NCBI GenBank assembly: GCA_045539425.1
Contig: JAZQFH010000024.1
Location: 1 to 30,965 of the forward strand
Direction of reading: 5' to 3'
DNA: 30,965 nucleotides
DNA from: RUG14871 sp045539425
GTDB taxonomy: Bacteria; Bacillota_I; Bacilli_A; Erysipelotrichales; Erysipelotrichaceae
The notes under the pieces: generated by a model
What the model was told of the DNA's origin: nothing
The model's database searches: none
The model's input: only the letters and a program-made list of their open reading frames with translations
Position numbers and translations under genes: made by a program
Shown: positions 8,905 through 15,629 of the stretch, piece after piece
Position numbering within the stretch: position 1 is the first letter of the stretch
Layout: every line of letters starts with the position of its first letter

Positions 8905-8910
8905 ATTATA
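8905..8910 (-). promoter_or_regulatory. -10 box of the hybrid kinase operon
   Basis: TATAAT on the minus strand, 29 nt upstream of the kinase start, divergent from the SemiSWEET promoter about 70 bp away. The -35 region is not recognisable. Confidence 0.5.
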
Positions 8911-8973
8911 TCATAATTCGCATCATTTAAAAAAAAGCGAACAGGGGAGAACAGCGGGAATAACAGAATTTCA

Positions 8974-8982
8974 TGTTATAAT
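8974..8982 (+). promoter_or_regulatory. Extended -10 promoter of the SemiSWEET gene
   Basis: TGTTATAAT is a TGn-extended -10 box 32 nt upstream of the start codon. There is no clear -35, as expected for an extended -10 promoter. Confidence 0.6.
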
Positions 8983-9014
8983 AGAAAAGCCTTTGATTTA
9001 AGGGAGATTAAAGT

Positions 9015-9299
9015 ATGACAATATTTTGTACAATATACTATATTTTAAACTATATTAAGACAATTCCGCAAATTGTGAAACTGATACAGACGAAATCGTC
9101 CGGTGACTATTCCTTATCCATGATTCTTCTTCAGCTGATTTCCATGGTGTCCTGGTCGCTCTATATCTTCACTTCAAAGCAGAGTGTGATCGTATATATC
9201 GGGACGGTTCTTGACCTCGTGATTCTGATTTTTACGGACATTCTGATTGTGAAGTATTATCATAGCCGTACCCAATCGGTAAAACAGACGGAAGCGTAA
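9015..9299 (+). CDS. PQ-loop/SemiSWEET-family small membrane protein
   Basis: 94 residues, the size of bacterial SemiSWEET sugar transporters, which work as dimers of three-helix bundles. The PQ motif is seen as IKTIPQIVKLIQTKSS (about 14-29), followed by two further hydrophobic segments (about 34-52 and 57-80) and a short charged tail. GGGAGA precedes the ATG. It is its own unit with an extended -10 promoter. Substrate (sugar or other small solute) cannot be read from sequence; PQ-loop membership is firmer than the sugar assignment. Confidence 0.8.
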   Translation: MTIFCTIYYILNYIKTIPQIVKLIQTKSSGDYSLSMILLQLISMVSWSLYIFTSKQSVIVYIGTVLDLVILIFTDILIVKYYHSRTQSVKQTEA

Positions 9300-9350
9300 T
9301 ACGCATATGTGTATATATACATCAATGCAGACAATGAAACCCAAAAGTCT

Positions 9351-9358
9351 GTTATAAT
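9351..9358 (+). promoter_or_regulatory. Extended -10 promoter of the lipoprotein gene
   Basis: TGTTATAAT ends at 9358, about 20 nt before the lipoprotein ATG. It uses the same nonamer as the SemiSWEET promoter. Confidence 0.6.
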
Positions 9359-9377
9359 AGTCAAAAGAGAGAGATTT

Positions 9378-10208
9378 ATGAATTATAAACGGAATTTGTT
9401 ATTTATACTCATATTATTCATTCTTTCCGGCTGCACGAATAAGCCGGATGAGAAAGATCTGACAAAGCTTTCACCGAAAGTTGACATATCGGTCGGCTCT
9501 GCAGCCGTAAGCTGGGAAGTGCCGATGAATCTGGAACCTGCGGATGAGGTTTACTATCTGACATGTTACACGGCGGATGTGAAAGATAATCAGATCACGC
9601 GCAACGATAAAGTGTTTGAGACGGAGCTTACCATTCCGTATTTCAATGCGAACCGACACATCAGCTACTACTGTCAGGAAAATGAATACTTCGGATATTT
9701 TATCTATGATGTCGTTGCCTATGTTGACGATGAGATAATGGCATCCGGCTCCAGCGAACCGTTTAAGGGAGAAGATGTCTTCCCGATAGAAAAGAGCATT
9801 GAGATGGAAGGGCTGGAAATCAACAGCTTCTCCTATGTCTCCAATGCCGATTACGTTGAAGGCAATTTCAGCTTCCATATTCTGTTACAGAAAGACAGCA
9901 TCGTTCTGTATGCGACCTATTTTGACGGGGTAACGCTGGATAAGAAAACCGTGGAAAAAAACATTACGCTAGAAGAGTGGGAAGGATTATTGAAATTATT
10001 GAAAGACGGCTCGCTCTTACGCTATAAGGTCAGTGATCCTGAGATCGAAATGCTGGATGGGACAGAGGAGTATTTCCGCCTTGGCTGGGTTAAACAGACA
10101 CACCAGCAGGAAAATTACATCCGTTTCTATCCGAATAACAACAAGGAAGAGATATCCAAATACCTACACGATTTGGCAAATTCGATTTATAATATAGGTA
10201 ACGAATAA
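9378..10208 (+). CDS. Lipoprotein of unknown function
   Basis: 276 residues from the ATG at 9378, which follows AGAGAGAG. A longer in-frame reading starts upstream of the promoter -10 box and is rejected. The N-terminus is a type II signal peptide: MNYKR, hydrophobic core, then lipobox LSGC with C19, so the mature protein is anchored on the outer face of the membrane. The rest is beta-rich, with a possible fibronectin-III-like region near 35-120 (SAAVSWEVP and alternating hydrophobics). I recognise no family. A DUF1232 gene follows after 15 nt and is probably co-transcribed. Confidence 0.8.
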   Translation: MNYKRNLLFILILFILSGCTNKPDEKDLTKLSPKVDISVGSAAVSWEVPMNLEPADEVYYLTCYTADVKDNQITRNDKVFETELTIPYFNANRHISYYCQENEYFGYFIYDVVAYVDDEIMASGSSEPFKGEDVFPIEKSIEMEGLEINSFSYVSNADYVEGNFSFHILLQKDSIVLYATYFDGVTLDKKTVEKNITLEEWEGLLKLLKDGSLLRYKVSDPEIEMLDGTEEYFRLGWVKQTHQQENYIRFYPNNNKEEISKYLHDLANSIYNIGNE

Positions 10209-10223
10209 AGGAGCAATCATAAT

Positions 10224-10640
10224 ATGGCAAGTATCATTAACTTAGACAATGCGAAACAGATTTTAGATAACGGTATGGAACAGGCACAGCAGTTATTAGA
10301 TGATCCGTCCAAAATTGACGGCTTATTAATGATGGTGGAAGAAAAATGCCGTGAAGTTCCGACGATCGGCAATGCGTTAGGCGACATTCCGCTGATGATC
10401 TCCATGATCAAGGACTATGTGACAAAAGAATATCCGGAAGTATCCCTGAAGGTTGTCGCAACACTTGTATCCGCATTTATCTATCTGGTAAAGAAGAAAG
10501 ACATCATTCCGGACAATGTACCGATCTTAGGCGCACTGGATGATATCGCAATCATCGCTCTGGCCTTAAGAATCTGCCAGCCGGAACTCTTATCCTATAA
10601 ACTCTGGAGAGAAGACAAACTGGCAAAGGCTGCACAGTAG
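10224..10640 (+). CDS. DUF1232 (YkvA-like) family protein
   Basis: 138 residues. Residues about 78-115 carry the DUF1232 signature: a hydrophobic helix, then KKKDIIPDNVPILGALDD and a second hydrophobic helix, so a small membrane-associated protein. The N-terminal half is helical and amphipathic. AAAGGAG stands about 10 nt before the ATG. It lies 15 nt after the lipoprotein gene and is followed by a perfect hairpin terminator, so the two form a bicistron. The molecular function of DUF1232 is unknown. Confidence 0.75.
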   Translation: MASIINLDNAKQILDNGMEQAQQLLDDPSKIDGLLMMVEEKCREVPTIGNALGDIPLMISMIKDYVTKEYPEVSLKVVATLVSAFIYLVKKKDIIPDNVPILGALDDIAIIALALRICQPELLSYKLWREDKLAKAAQ

Positions 10641-10647
10641 GAAAGTG

Positions 10648-10674
10648 AAAAGAGAGAGCAATCTCTCTTTTTAT
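10648..10674 (+). terminator. Intrinsic terminator with GCAA tetraloop
   Basis: AAAAGAGAGA (10648-10657) pairs perfectly with TCTCTCTTTT (10662-10671) around a GCAA loop; the T run is part of the stem and continues past it. It closes the lipoprotein-DUF1232 unit. Confidence 0.85.
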
Positions 10675-10675
10675 A

Positions 10676-10703
10676 TTGCATTTATTTTTGTTATTTCTAT
10701 AAT
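10676..10703 (+). promoter_or_regulatory. Promoter of the C_GCAxxG_C_C gene
   Basis: TATAAT at 10698-10703, with a weak -35-like TTGCAT 16 nt upstream (10676-10681). Confidence 0.5.
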
Positions 10704-10731
10704 AAAAGAAGTGGATTTTGGAGTAGTTATT

Positions 10732-11133
10732 ATGAGAAGTCAGGAAACAATTAAAGAAAAGCAGGATCTTGCGGTAAATCTGAAGCACAACGGTCATAAC
10801 TGTGCCCAGGCGGTCTTGGCAGCGTATGGTGAAGAGCTGAACATGGATGTGGAAGAGCTGAAGAAATACGGTGCTTCTTTCGGTGTCGGCATGGGGTGTC
10901 TGGAAGCAACCTGCGGTGCACTTTGCGCAGCACAGATGATCCTCGGCTTAAAGGAATATGAAGGTAAGCCGCTTTTAATGCGCTCACGCGACTTTCATCA
11001 GTCGTTTGAAGAGAAATGCGGAGCTACCATCTGCAAAGATCTGAAAGGAATCGATACCAATCAGGTCCTATGTGAGTGTGATGACTGCGTCAGAAATGCC
11101 GTGCTCTTACTGGAAGAGCAGCTGCACTTTTAA
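10732..11133 (+). CDS. C_GCAxxG_C_C family putative redox protein
   Basis: 133 residues from the ATG at 10732, with GGAG upstream; a longer reading would begin inside the preceding terminator. The family cysteine pattern is present: C24 (HNCAQAV), G-x-G-C56, C61-GAL-C65-AAQ (the GCxxxxCGAxxA core), C96-GATI-C101, and C114, C116, C119 near the end. The family is thought to be small redox or metal-binding proteins, often cytosolic, with no defined reaction. Monocistronic with its own promoter and terminator. Confidence 0.85.
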   Translation: MRSQETIKEKQDLAVNLKHNGHNCAQAVLAAYGEELNMDVEELKKYGASFGVGMGCLEATCGALCAAQMILGLKEYEGKPLLMRSRDFHQSFEEKCGATICKDLKGIDTNQVLCECDDCVRNAVLLLEEQLHF

Positions 11134-11142
11134 AACCAGCAG

Positions 11143-11163
11143 AAGGGAGATATCCCTTTTTTT
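11143..11163 (+). terminator. Intrinsic terminator after the C_GCAxxG_C_C gene
   Basis: AAGGGA (11143-11148) pairs with TCCCTT (11153-11158) around GATA, then a T run to 11163. Confidence 0.85.
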
Positions 11164-11195
11164 CTATGCTATGATAACAGTAGGGGGATCGATAT

Positions 11196-11840
11196 ATGGC
11201 AAATCAGGATAAGAAAGAAACAGGCAGAAAACTGTCTGCGAGAGAAGAAAAAAGATTTCGTGAATTTAATGAGAAATGTGAAAAATGGGTCGCTGACGGA
11301 TACACCCGTACGGATCTGACGGTCAGTATCGTCAAGGCAAATGTCTTTGCGATCGGGATGTTTATTCCGCTCATCGTAATCTTCGGAGGTCTGTTTTTTC
11401 TTGTGAACCGTAACCGTTTTTCCTTTAACGGAAAAACCATGATGCTGGCATTGACTGTTTTCTATCTTTTGTCCATTGTGATCCATGAGGGAATTCACGG
11501 CATTACCTGGTCGTTATTCTCCAAAAACGGCAATAAGGATATCGAGTACGGTTTTATGGTGGAATATCTGACACCATATGCGACATGCAAGGAACCGCTA
11601 TTGAAAAAGCCTTACATTCTCGGTGCTTTAATGCCCTGTATCATTCTGGGAATCATTCCTTCGATTCTCTCCATTGTACTGAACAGTTTCTCCATGCTGG
11701 TTTACGGAATCATGATGATTGCGAGTGCCGGAGGAGATATACTGATCGTGTGGGAGATTCTGAAACACCCGTCAGACAAAAAGCAACAGTTCTACATGGA
11801 CCATCCGACGCAGGCAGGCGGTGTTCTCTTTGAAAAATAG
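11196..11840 (+). CDS. DUF3267 family putative membrane zinc metalloprotease
   Basis: 214 residues. A charged cytosolic N-terminus (1-45) leads into about four hydrophobic segments (near 50-70, 83-97, 140-165, 168-188). HEGIH (H97, E98, H101) is an HExxH zinc site inside the second segment, as in the DUF3267 putative zincins, and the protein ends with the family tail MDHPTQAGG. RBS AGGGGG is about 9 nt upstream. Its end overlaps the CPBP protease gene by 20 nt, so two different intramembrane-type proteases are translated together. Substrates are unknown. Confidence 0.8.
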   Translation: MANQDKKETGRKLSAREEKRFREFNEKCEKWVADGYTRTDLTVSIVKANVFAIGMFIPLIVIFGGLFFLVNRNRFSFNGKTMMLALTVFYLLSIVIHEGIHGITWSLFSKNGNKDIEYGFMVEYLTPYATCKEPLLKKPYILGALMPCIILGIIPSILSIVLNSFSMLVYGIMMIASAGGDILIVWEILKHPSDKKQQFYMDHPTQAGGVLFEK

Positions 11841-12498
11841 ACAGCTGCGCTACATGATTCTGGGACTTGCGGCAGTTTTGCTCATGGTATTGATTGAGCA
11901 GGTGCTTTTACCGTCCTATTGTGTTAAAAGCGCAGCAAAGATCATTCTCTTTGCGGGACTGATCTTCCTTTATGCCGTTGAGAGTAAAGAAGAACTTCTT
12001 CAGATCATCCGCTTTCATAACAGAAAGAACACGAAACTGCTTCTTATCATGCTGAGCGGATTTGTCATGATTCTATTGGGCTTCTTTCTCTTTCAGGACC
12101 GCATTGATCTCAGCGCCATCAAGCAGCGCTTATATGAGAAGGAGGGGCTCACAAGAGAAAACTGTCTTTATGTCTTTGCCTATATCATGCTTGTGAATTC
12201 GTTTCTGGAAGAAGCATTCTTCCGCGGCTTTCTCTATCATATCGCTAAGACTAAATATTCCGTTCAGGCAGGATATCTTTACAGTTCCTTATTATTTGCG
12301 CTTTACCATATCGGCATCATATCCTCCTGGTTTGATCCCTTGATTCTGGTGTTGTCACTTACGTGTCTCTTTCTGAGCGGAGTGTTTCTACAGTTTGTCT
12401 CCGTATACTTTGATGATCTGAAAGCCAGCTGGATGATTCATCTGTTTTCCAATCTGGCCATTAACACCATCGGTTTTATTGCGATTTTCTATCATTAA
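11821..12498 (+). CDS. CPBP family intramembrane glutamic protease (CAAX-like)
   Basis: 225 residues with six or more hydrophobic segments. The three family motifs are present: EExxxR at E130-E131-R135 (FLEEAFFRG), FxxxH at H163 (FALYH) and HxxxN at H207-N211 (HLFSN). Bacterial members are implicated in bacteriocin self-immunity and surface protein processing; no bacteriocin gene is seen here. The start is uncertain: GTG 11821 is used here; TTG 11830 with AGGCGG upstream, or ATG 11854, are alternatives. The 20-nt overlap with the zincin gene points to translational coupling. Confidence 0.85.
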   Translation: MFSLKNRQLRYMILGLAAVLLMVLIEQVLLPSYCVKSAAKIILFAGLIFLYAVESKEELLQIIRFHNRKNTKLLLIMLSGFVMILLGFFLFQDRIDLSAIKQRLYEKEGLTRENCLYVFAYIMLVNSFLEEAFFRGFLYHIAKTKYSVQAGYLYSSLLFALYHIGIISSWFDPLILVLSLTCLFLSGVFLQFVSVYFDDLKASWMIHLFSNLAINTIGFIAIFYH

Positions 12499-12501
12499 TG
12501 C

Positions 12502-12529
12502 TTTACAGCGTTGTGTTTTCTGTTATAAT
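12502..12529 (+). promoter_or_regulatory. metK promoter
   Basis: TTTACA (12502-12507), 16-nt spacer, TATAAT (12524-12529) preceded by TG at -15/-14. Its start site would lie just before the riboswitch aptamer. Confidence 0.8.
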
Positions 12530-12535
12530 GAATAA

Positions 12536-12669
12536 GCCATAAAGAGTGTACGAGGGACAAGCCCTGTGACTACACAGCAACCTTCCGGATAATGGGAAAG
12601 GTGCTAAAGCTTGAAACGATGGGTGCATTTATTCATAGCTGATACCCATCGTAACGATGGGTTTTATTT
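12536..12669 (+). ncRNA. SAM-I (S-box) riboswitch with terminator, upstream of metK
   Basis: The S-box core reads in order: AGAGTGTAC, GAGGGACAAGCCC, TGTGACTACAC, AGCAACC, then AAGGTGCTAAA. P2 is GTGTA/TACAC with the kink-turn GA, and P3 is TTCC/GGAA. A P4 can be drawn as AGCTTGAA/TTCATAGCT with one bulge. Expression platform: ACCCATCG (12644-12651) pairs with CGATGGGT (12655-12662) around TAA and is followed by TTTATTTT, an intrinsic terminator. ACGATGGGT at 12616-12624 can pair with the same middle element and would be the antiterminator. P1 is hard to see. Expected behaviour: SAM binding turns metK off. Confidence 0.9.
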
Positions 12670-12706
12670 TCTCCTCTTTGTGGCCGCAGGGAGGACTTTT
12701 TTATTT

Positions 12707-13795
12707 ATGAAACATTATTATTTTACAAGTGAGAGCGTGACGGACGGACATCCGGATAAAATATGCGACCAGATCGCCGATGCGATTCTGGATGAAGCAC
12801 TCAGACAGGATCCAAACAGTCACATGGCCGTGGAAGCAACCATCAAGGATGATCAGATCTTTCTTTATGGAGAAGCGAACACAAGTGCAAACATCGACTA
12901 TGAAGCCATTGCCTTAAGTGTCTTAAAAGACATCGGCTATACGGAAGAATACCATGTCACAATGAAAATCGGTGTACAGTCGCCGGAAATCAACTCCGCT
13001 GTTGCTCACGAAGGTATTTCAGCAGGGGATCAGGGGATGATGTTCGGCTACGCTACCAATGAAACGGAAGCATATATGCCCGCTCCGATCTATTATGCGC
13101 ACCTTCTCAGCAAGGCTTTAAAAGAGCTGAGAGACACTGACGCCAGAATCCGTCCTGACGGCAAGACACAGGTGACGGTGGAATATGAAAACGGGAAGGT
13201 AAAGCGGATCGATTCCATTGTGGTTTCTTCGCAGCATGTCGCCACCATCACCCAGAAAGAGCTGAGGGAGCTCATCATGGAGAAGGTGATCAAAAGGGTG
13301 ATTCCGTCTCATCTTGTGGATGAGAATACCAAATACTATATCAATCCAAGCGGCTCTTTTGTGATCGGCGGCTCGTTCGGTGACTCCGGGACCACGGGCA
13401 GAAAGATCATTGTGGATTCCTATGGCGGCATGGGAAGAGTGGGCGGTGGATGCTTCTCTTCCAAGGATCCCAGCAAGGTCGACCGCTCGGCTGCCTATTA
13501 TGCGAGATATGTTGCCAAGAATATCGTTGCCAATCAGCTTGCGGACCGATGCGAAATTCAGCTGTCCTATGCCATCGGCAAAGAGAAACCGCTCTCAATC
13601 TATGTGGATACCTTTAATACCGAAAAGGTCAGCGAAGAGAAACTGATGGATATCATTTCCCGCAACTTTGATTTCTCCGTCTCCAATATTATTGAAGAAC
13701 TCGATCTCAGAAAACCGATCTACCGCAATACGGTCAACTTCGGACACTTCGGAAGAGAAGGGTTTTCCTGGGAGAAAATCAAGGAACTGCATTGA
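12707..13795 (+). CDS. metK: S-adenosylmethionine synthetase
   Basis: 362 residues; makes SAM from methionine and ATP in the cytosol. The start is ATG 12707 after GGGAGGA; an in-frame upstream reading runs through the riboswitch and is rejected. Motifs: FTSESVTDGHPDKICDQ at 6-22, GEANTSA, AGDQGMMFGYATNET, GGSFGDSGTTGRK at 221-233, then YGGMGRVGGGCFSSKDPSKVDRS. Compared with E. coli MetK it is about 20 residues shorter, loses part of the region before GDQG, and has several substitutions in normally rigid stretches (V245 where E. coli has His in GMARHGGG; CFSSKD for AFSGKD; GTTGRK for GLTGRK). It is therefore a divergent but probably active member. The SAM-I riboswitch directly upstream supports the assignment. 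Confidence 0.95.
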   Translation: MKHYYFTSESVTDGHPDKICDQIADAILDEALRQDPNSHMAVEATIKDDQIFLYGEANTSANIDYEAIALSVLKDIGYTEEYHVTMKIGVQSPEINSAVAHEGISAGDQGMMFGYATNETEAYMPAPIYYAHLLSKALKELRDTDARIRPDGKTQVTVEYENGKVKRIDSIVVSSQHVATITQKELRELIMEKVIKRVIPSHLVDENTKYYINPSGSFVIGGSFGDSGTTGRKIIVDSYGGMGRVGGGCFSSKDPSKVDRSAAYYARYVAKNIVANQLADRCEIQLSYAIGKEKPLSIYVDTFNTEKVSEEKLMDIISRNFDFSVSNIIEELDLRKPIYRNTVNFGHFGREGFSWEKIKELH

Positions 13796-13854
13796 GGACA
13801 GTTTCTGTTGCCTGTGATCTGACTGTGAGTTATATTTGAATCAGGAGAATCACA

Positions 13855-14544
13855 ATGAATAAAACAGAAACATACCGCATTCTGGATGCCACACAGCTGA
13901 AGCTGATTGCGATGATTTGCATGCTGATCGATCATCTGGGAGACTTTTTCCCCAATATGATCTGGATGAAAGCCATAGGCAGGATTGCCATGCCGCTATT
14001 TTCCTTCATGATTTCCGAAGGTTACTTCTACACGCATGACAAGCTTGCTTATCTGAAGCGGATGCTGATCTTTGCGCTGATCAGCGAGATCCCGTTTGAT
14101 CTGTTTATCTACGGGAAGCTCTACTGGAATCATCAGAACATCATGTTTACCTTTGCCATCTGTATCATTGCGCTGTTATTACGGGACAGAATCGTTGAAA
14201 AGAAGAAGGATTATACAGGCCTCTTATTGGGAAATCTTGCGGCATTGGTAACTGGTGCCGTATTGACCCTGTTGTTACGGACGGATTACAGCTTCTATCC
14301 GGTTTTACTGATCCTGCTGTTCCATCATTTCCGTGACTATTCACACTTGGTGAAAAATCTGATCGTGTTCGCATTCCAGGTTGCGACAAGAAATGTCGGG
14401 CACTATATATTCGGTGCCTTAAGTGTGATTCCGTTAGTTCTTTATAACGGCAAAAAGGGGAAGGGGTTCAAGTATCTCTTCTATGCTTTCTACCCCGCAC
14501 ACTTCCTCATACTGTATCTGATTCGCTTATTGATCATAAAGTAA
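13855..14544 (+). CDS. TraX-like family integral membrane protein
   Basis: 229 residues, about seven hydrophobic segments. Typical TraX-family features: LKLIAMICMLIDHLGDFF at 16-33, RIAMPLFSFMISEGY at about 43-57, RMLIFALISEIPFDLF at about 64-79, then a histidine-containing loop before NIMFTFA. F-plasmid TraX acetylates pilin, but chromosomal Firmicute members have no known role and no pilin or conjugation gene is present here. AGGAGA is 7 nt upstream of the ATG. It lies 59 nt after metK with no clear terminator between, so it may share the riboswitch-controlled transcript. Confidence 0.82.
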   Translation: MNKTETYRILDATQLKLIAMICMLIDHLGDFFPNMIWMKAIGRIAMPLFSFMISEGYFYTHDKLAYLKRMLIFALISEIPFDLFIYGKLYWNHQNIMFTFAICIIALLLRDRIVEKKKDYTGLLLGNLAALVTGAVLTLLLRTDYSFYPVLLILLFHHFRDYSHLVKNLIVFAFQVATRNVGHYIFGALSVIPLVLYNGKKGKGFKYLFYAFYPAHFLILYLIRLLIIK

Positions 14545-14580
14545 AAGGATATTCCTGATGATGGAATATCCTTCTTATTT
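14545..14580. terminator. Hairpin terminator shared by convergent genes
   Basis: AAGGATATTCC (14545-14555) pairs with GGAATATCCTT (14563-14573), 11 bp, loop TGATGAT, with a short T-rich tail. It sits between the TraX-like gene (plus) and the DUF3284-like gene (minus), which end on either side. Confidence 0.75.
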
Positions 14581-15047
14581 TATTCTTCCCTGGCTTTTTC
14601 CTTCTCCCTGGCGCGCAGGGCGGAGGCAAGACGGCGGTAATTCATTGCTTCAAAGAAGCCTGCGTTCACCGTTTTCTCCGAGTCGATCGAGCCCTGGGTG
14701 CGCTGGGCGTTTCCGCTCGCGTCCAACTGCTCCACGTAGCGCTCAAAGATGAATTCCACTTTATCGTTTTCCAGCTGATTCATCCAGCAGTGTTCGATTT
14801 TATGGTAGGACTTGGAGCGGTAATCCATACAGAATTCCGTCGGTTTGACATATTTGACCGCTTTGACCTGGGCATATGTTTTCCCGCCTTTTTTCAAAGG
14901 GACTTCCGCCTGATAGGTGCAGCCATGGGATAACTGCTCTTCCGTCGGTTCTACACCTTTCGCTTTTTTATAACCTTCTCTGAAGGATTCCGTAAATGCA
15001 TCAAACAGCGCAGTCTGAGAACAGCGCAATACAATTCTCTTCTTCAT
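14580..15047 (-). CDS. DUF3284-like protein
   Basis: 155 residues, no signal or membrane segment. The layout (N-terminal beta strand, helix with FREGYKKAKG, long strands with YHKIEHCWMNQLENDKVEFIFE, C-terminal amphipathic helix ending in a highly charged tail) resembles DUF3284, a polyketide-cyclase/START-like fold family of unknown role in Firmicutes. This is by pattern only. GAGGAAA precedes the ATG, and TATAAT lies at 15069-15074 on the minus strand. Confidence 0.55.
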   Translation of the reverse strand: MKKRIVLRCSQTALFDAFTESFREGYKKAKGVEPTEEQLSHGCTYQAEVPLKKGGKTYAQVKAVKYVKPTEFCMDYRSKSYHKIEHCWMNQLENDKVEFIFERYVEQLDASGNAQRTQGSIDSEKTVNAGFFEAMNYRRLASALRAREKEKAREE

Positions 15048-15068
15048 ATGCTTTTCCTCTTTTTATTC

Positions 15069-15074
15069 ATTATA
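15069..15074 (-). promoter_or_regulatory. -10 box of the DUF3284-like gene
   Basis: TATAAT on the minus strand, 21 nt upstream of the start codon; no good -35. Confidence 0.5.
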
Positions 15075-15125
15075 TCGTTTTTTCGCTATGTAGAATAGAG
15101 AAAGAATATGCCGTGGAAAAATCGC

Positions 15126-15154
15126 GTTACAAAACACATATTGCATAGTATAAT
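15126..15154 (+). promoter_or_regulatory. Promoter of the HD hydrolase-PF06541 pair
   Basis: GTTACA (15126-15131), 17-nt spacer, TATAAT (15149-15154). The start site would be near 15160, which fixes the coding start downstream of that point. Confidence 0.6.
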
Positions 15155-15164
15155 AGACAATGTT

Positions 15165-15629
15165 ATGAAAATGACGGAAAACGACATGAGGATTTTTCAT
15201 GAGATCCTTAAGCCATATTTAACACACGCGGAAGTACAGAAGATGCGCGATTATATTGCGCACGGGAAAATCACGGTTCTGCGGCACTCTCTGGATGTCG
15301 CAAAAGAAGCGTATCTTCTGAATAAAAAATACGGATGGAATGCGGATCTGCACACGCTTTTAATCGGGGCTCTGCTCCACGATTTTTACGGCTATGACTG
15401 GCACTCTCATCCATTAAGCTGGAATATCTTCAAAATGCACGGCTTCACGCATCCCGAGGCAGCCAGAAAGCATGCGGCAGAAGTGTTCGGAGTGGATGTG
15501 ATAATTCAGAATGTGATCGTATCCCATATGTGGCCATTGACGCTGCGCTCATTTCCGCAAAGCAAAGAAGCGCGTATTATCTGTCTGGCGGATAAGATCT
15601 GCGCAACAAAGGAGACGGTATTCAGATGA
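15165..15629 (+). CDS. HD-domain hydrolase
   Basis: About 154 residues from ATG 15165; ATG 15171 or 15186 are also possible. The promoter at 15149-15154 rules out the longer in-frame reading from 15108. HD superfamily ligands are visible: H in LRHSLDVA, the HD pair in LLHDFYGYDWH, and H in VSHMWPLT, with HGFTHPEAA between. This is a conserved Firmicute group of metal-dependent phosphohydrolases with unknown substrate. The last four bases (ATGA) overlap the next gene, a PF06541 membrane protein; I recall this pair as a recurrent Firmicute arrangement. No strong RBS is seen. Confidence 0.8.
   Translation: MKMTENDMRIFHEILKPYLTHAEVQKMRDYIAHGKITVLRHSLDVAKEAYLLNKKYGWNADLHTLLIGALLHDFYGYDWHSHPLSWNIFKMHGFTHPEAARKHAAEVFGVDVIIQNVIVSHMWPLTLRSFPQSKEARIICLADKICATKETVFR

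Noticed and set aside
12611..12706. N-terminal extension of metK
   Set aside because: This reading covers the riboswitch terminator; MetK homology and GGGAGGA place the start at 12707.
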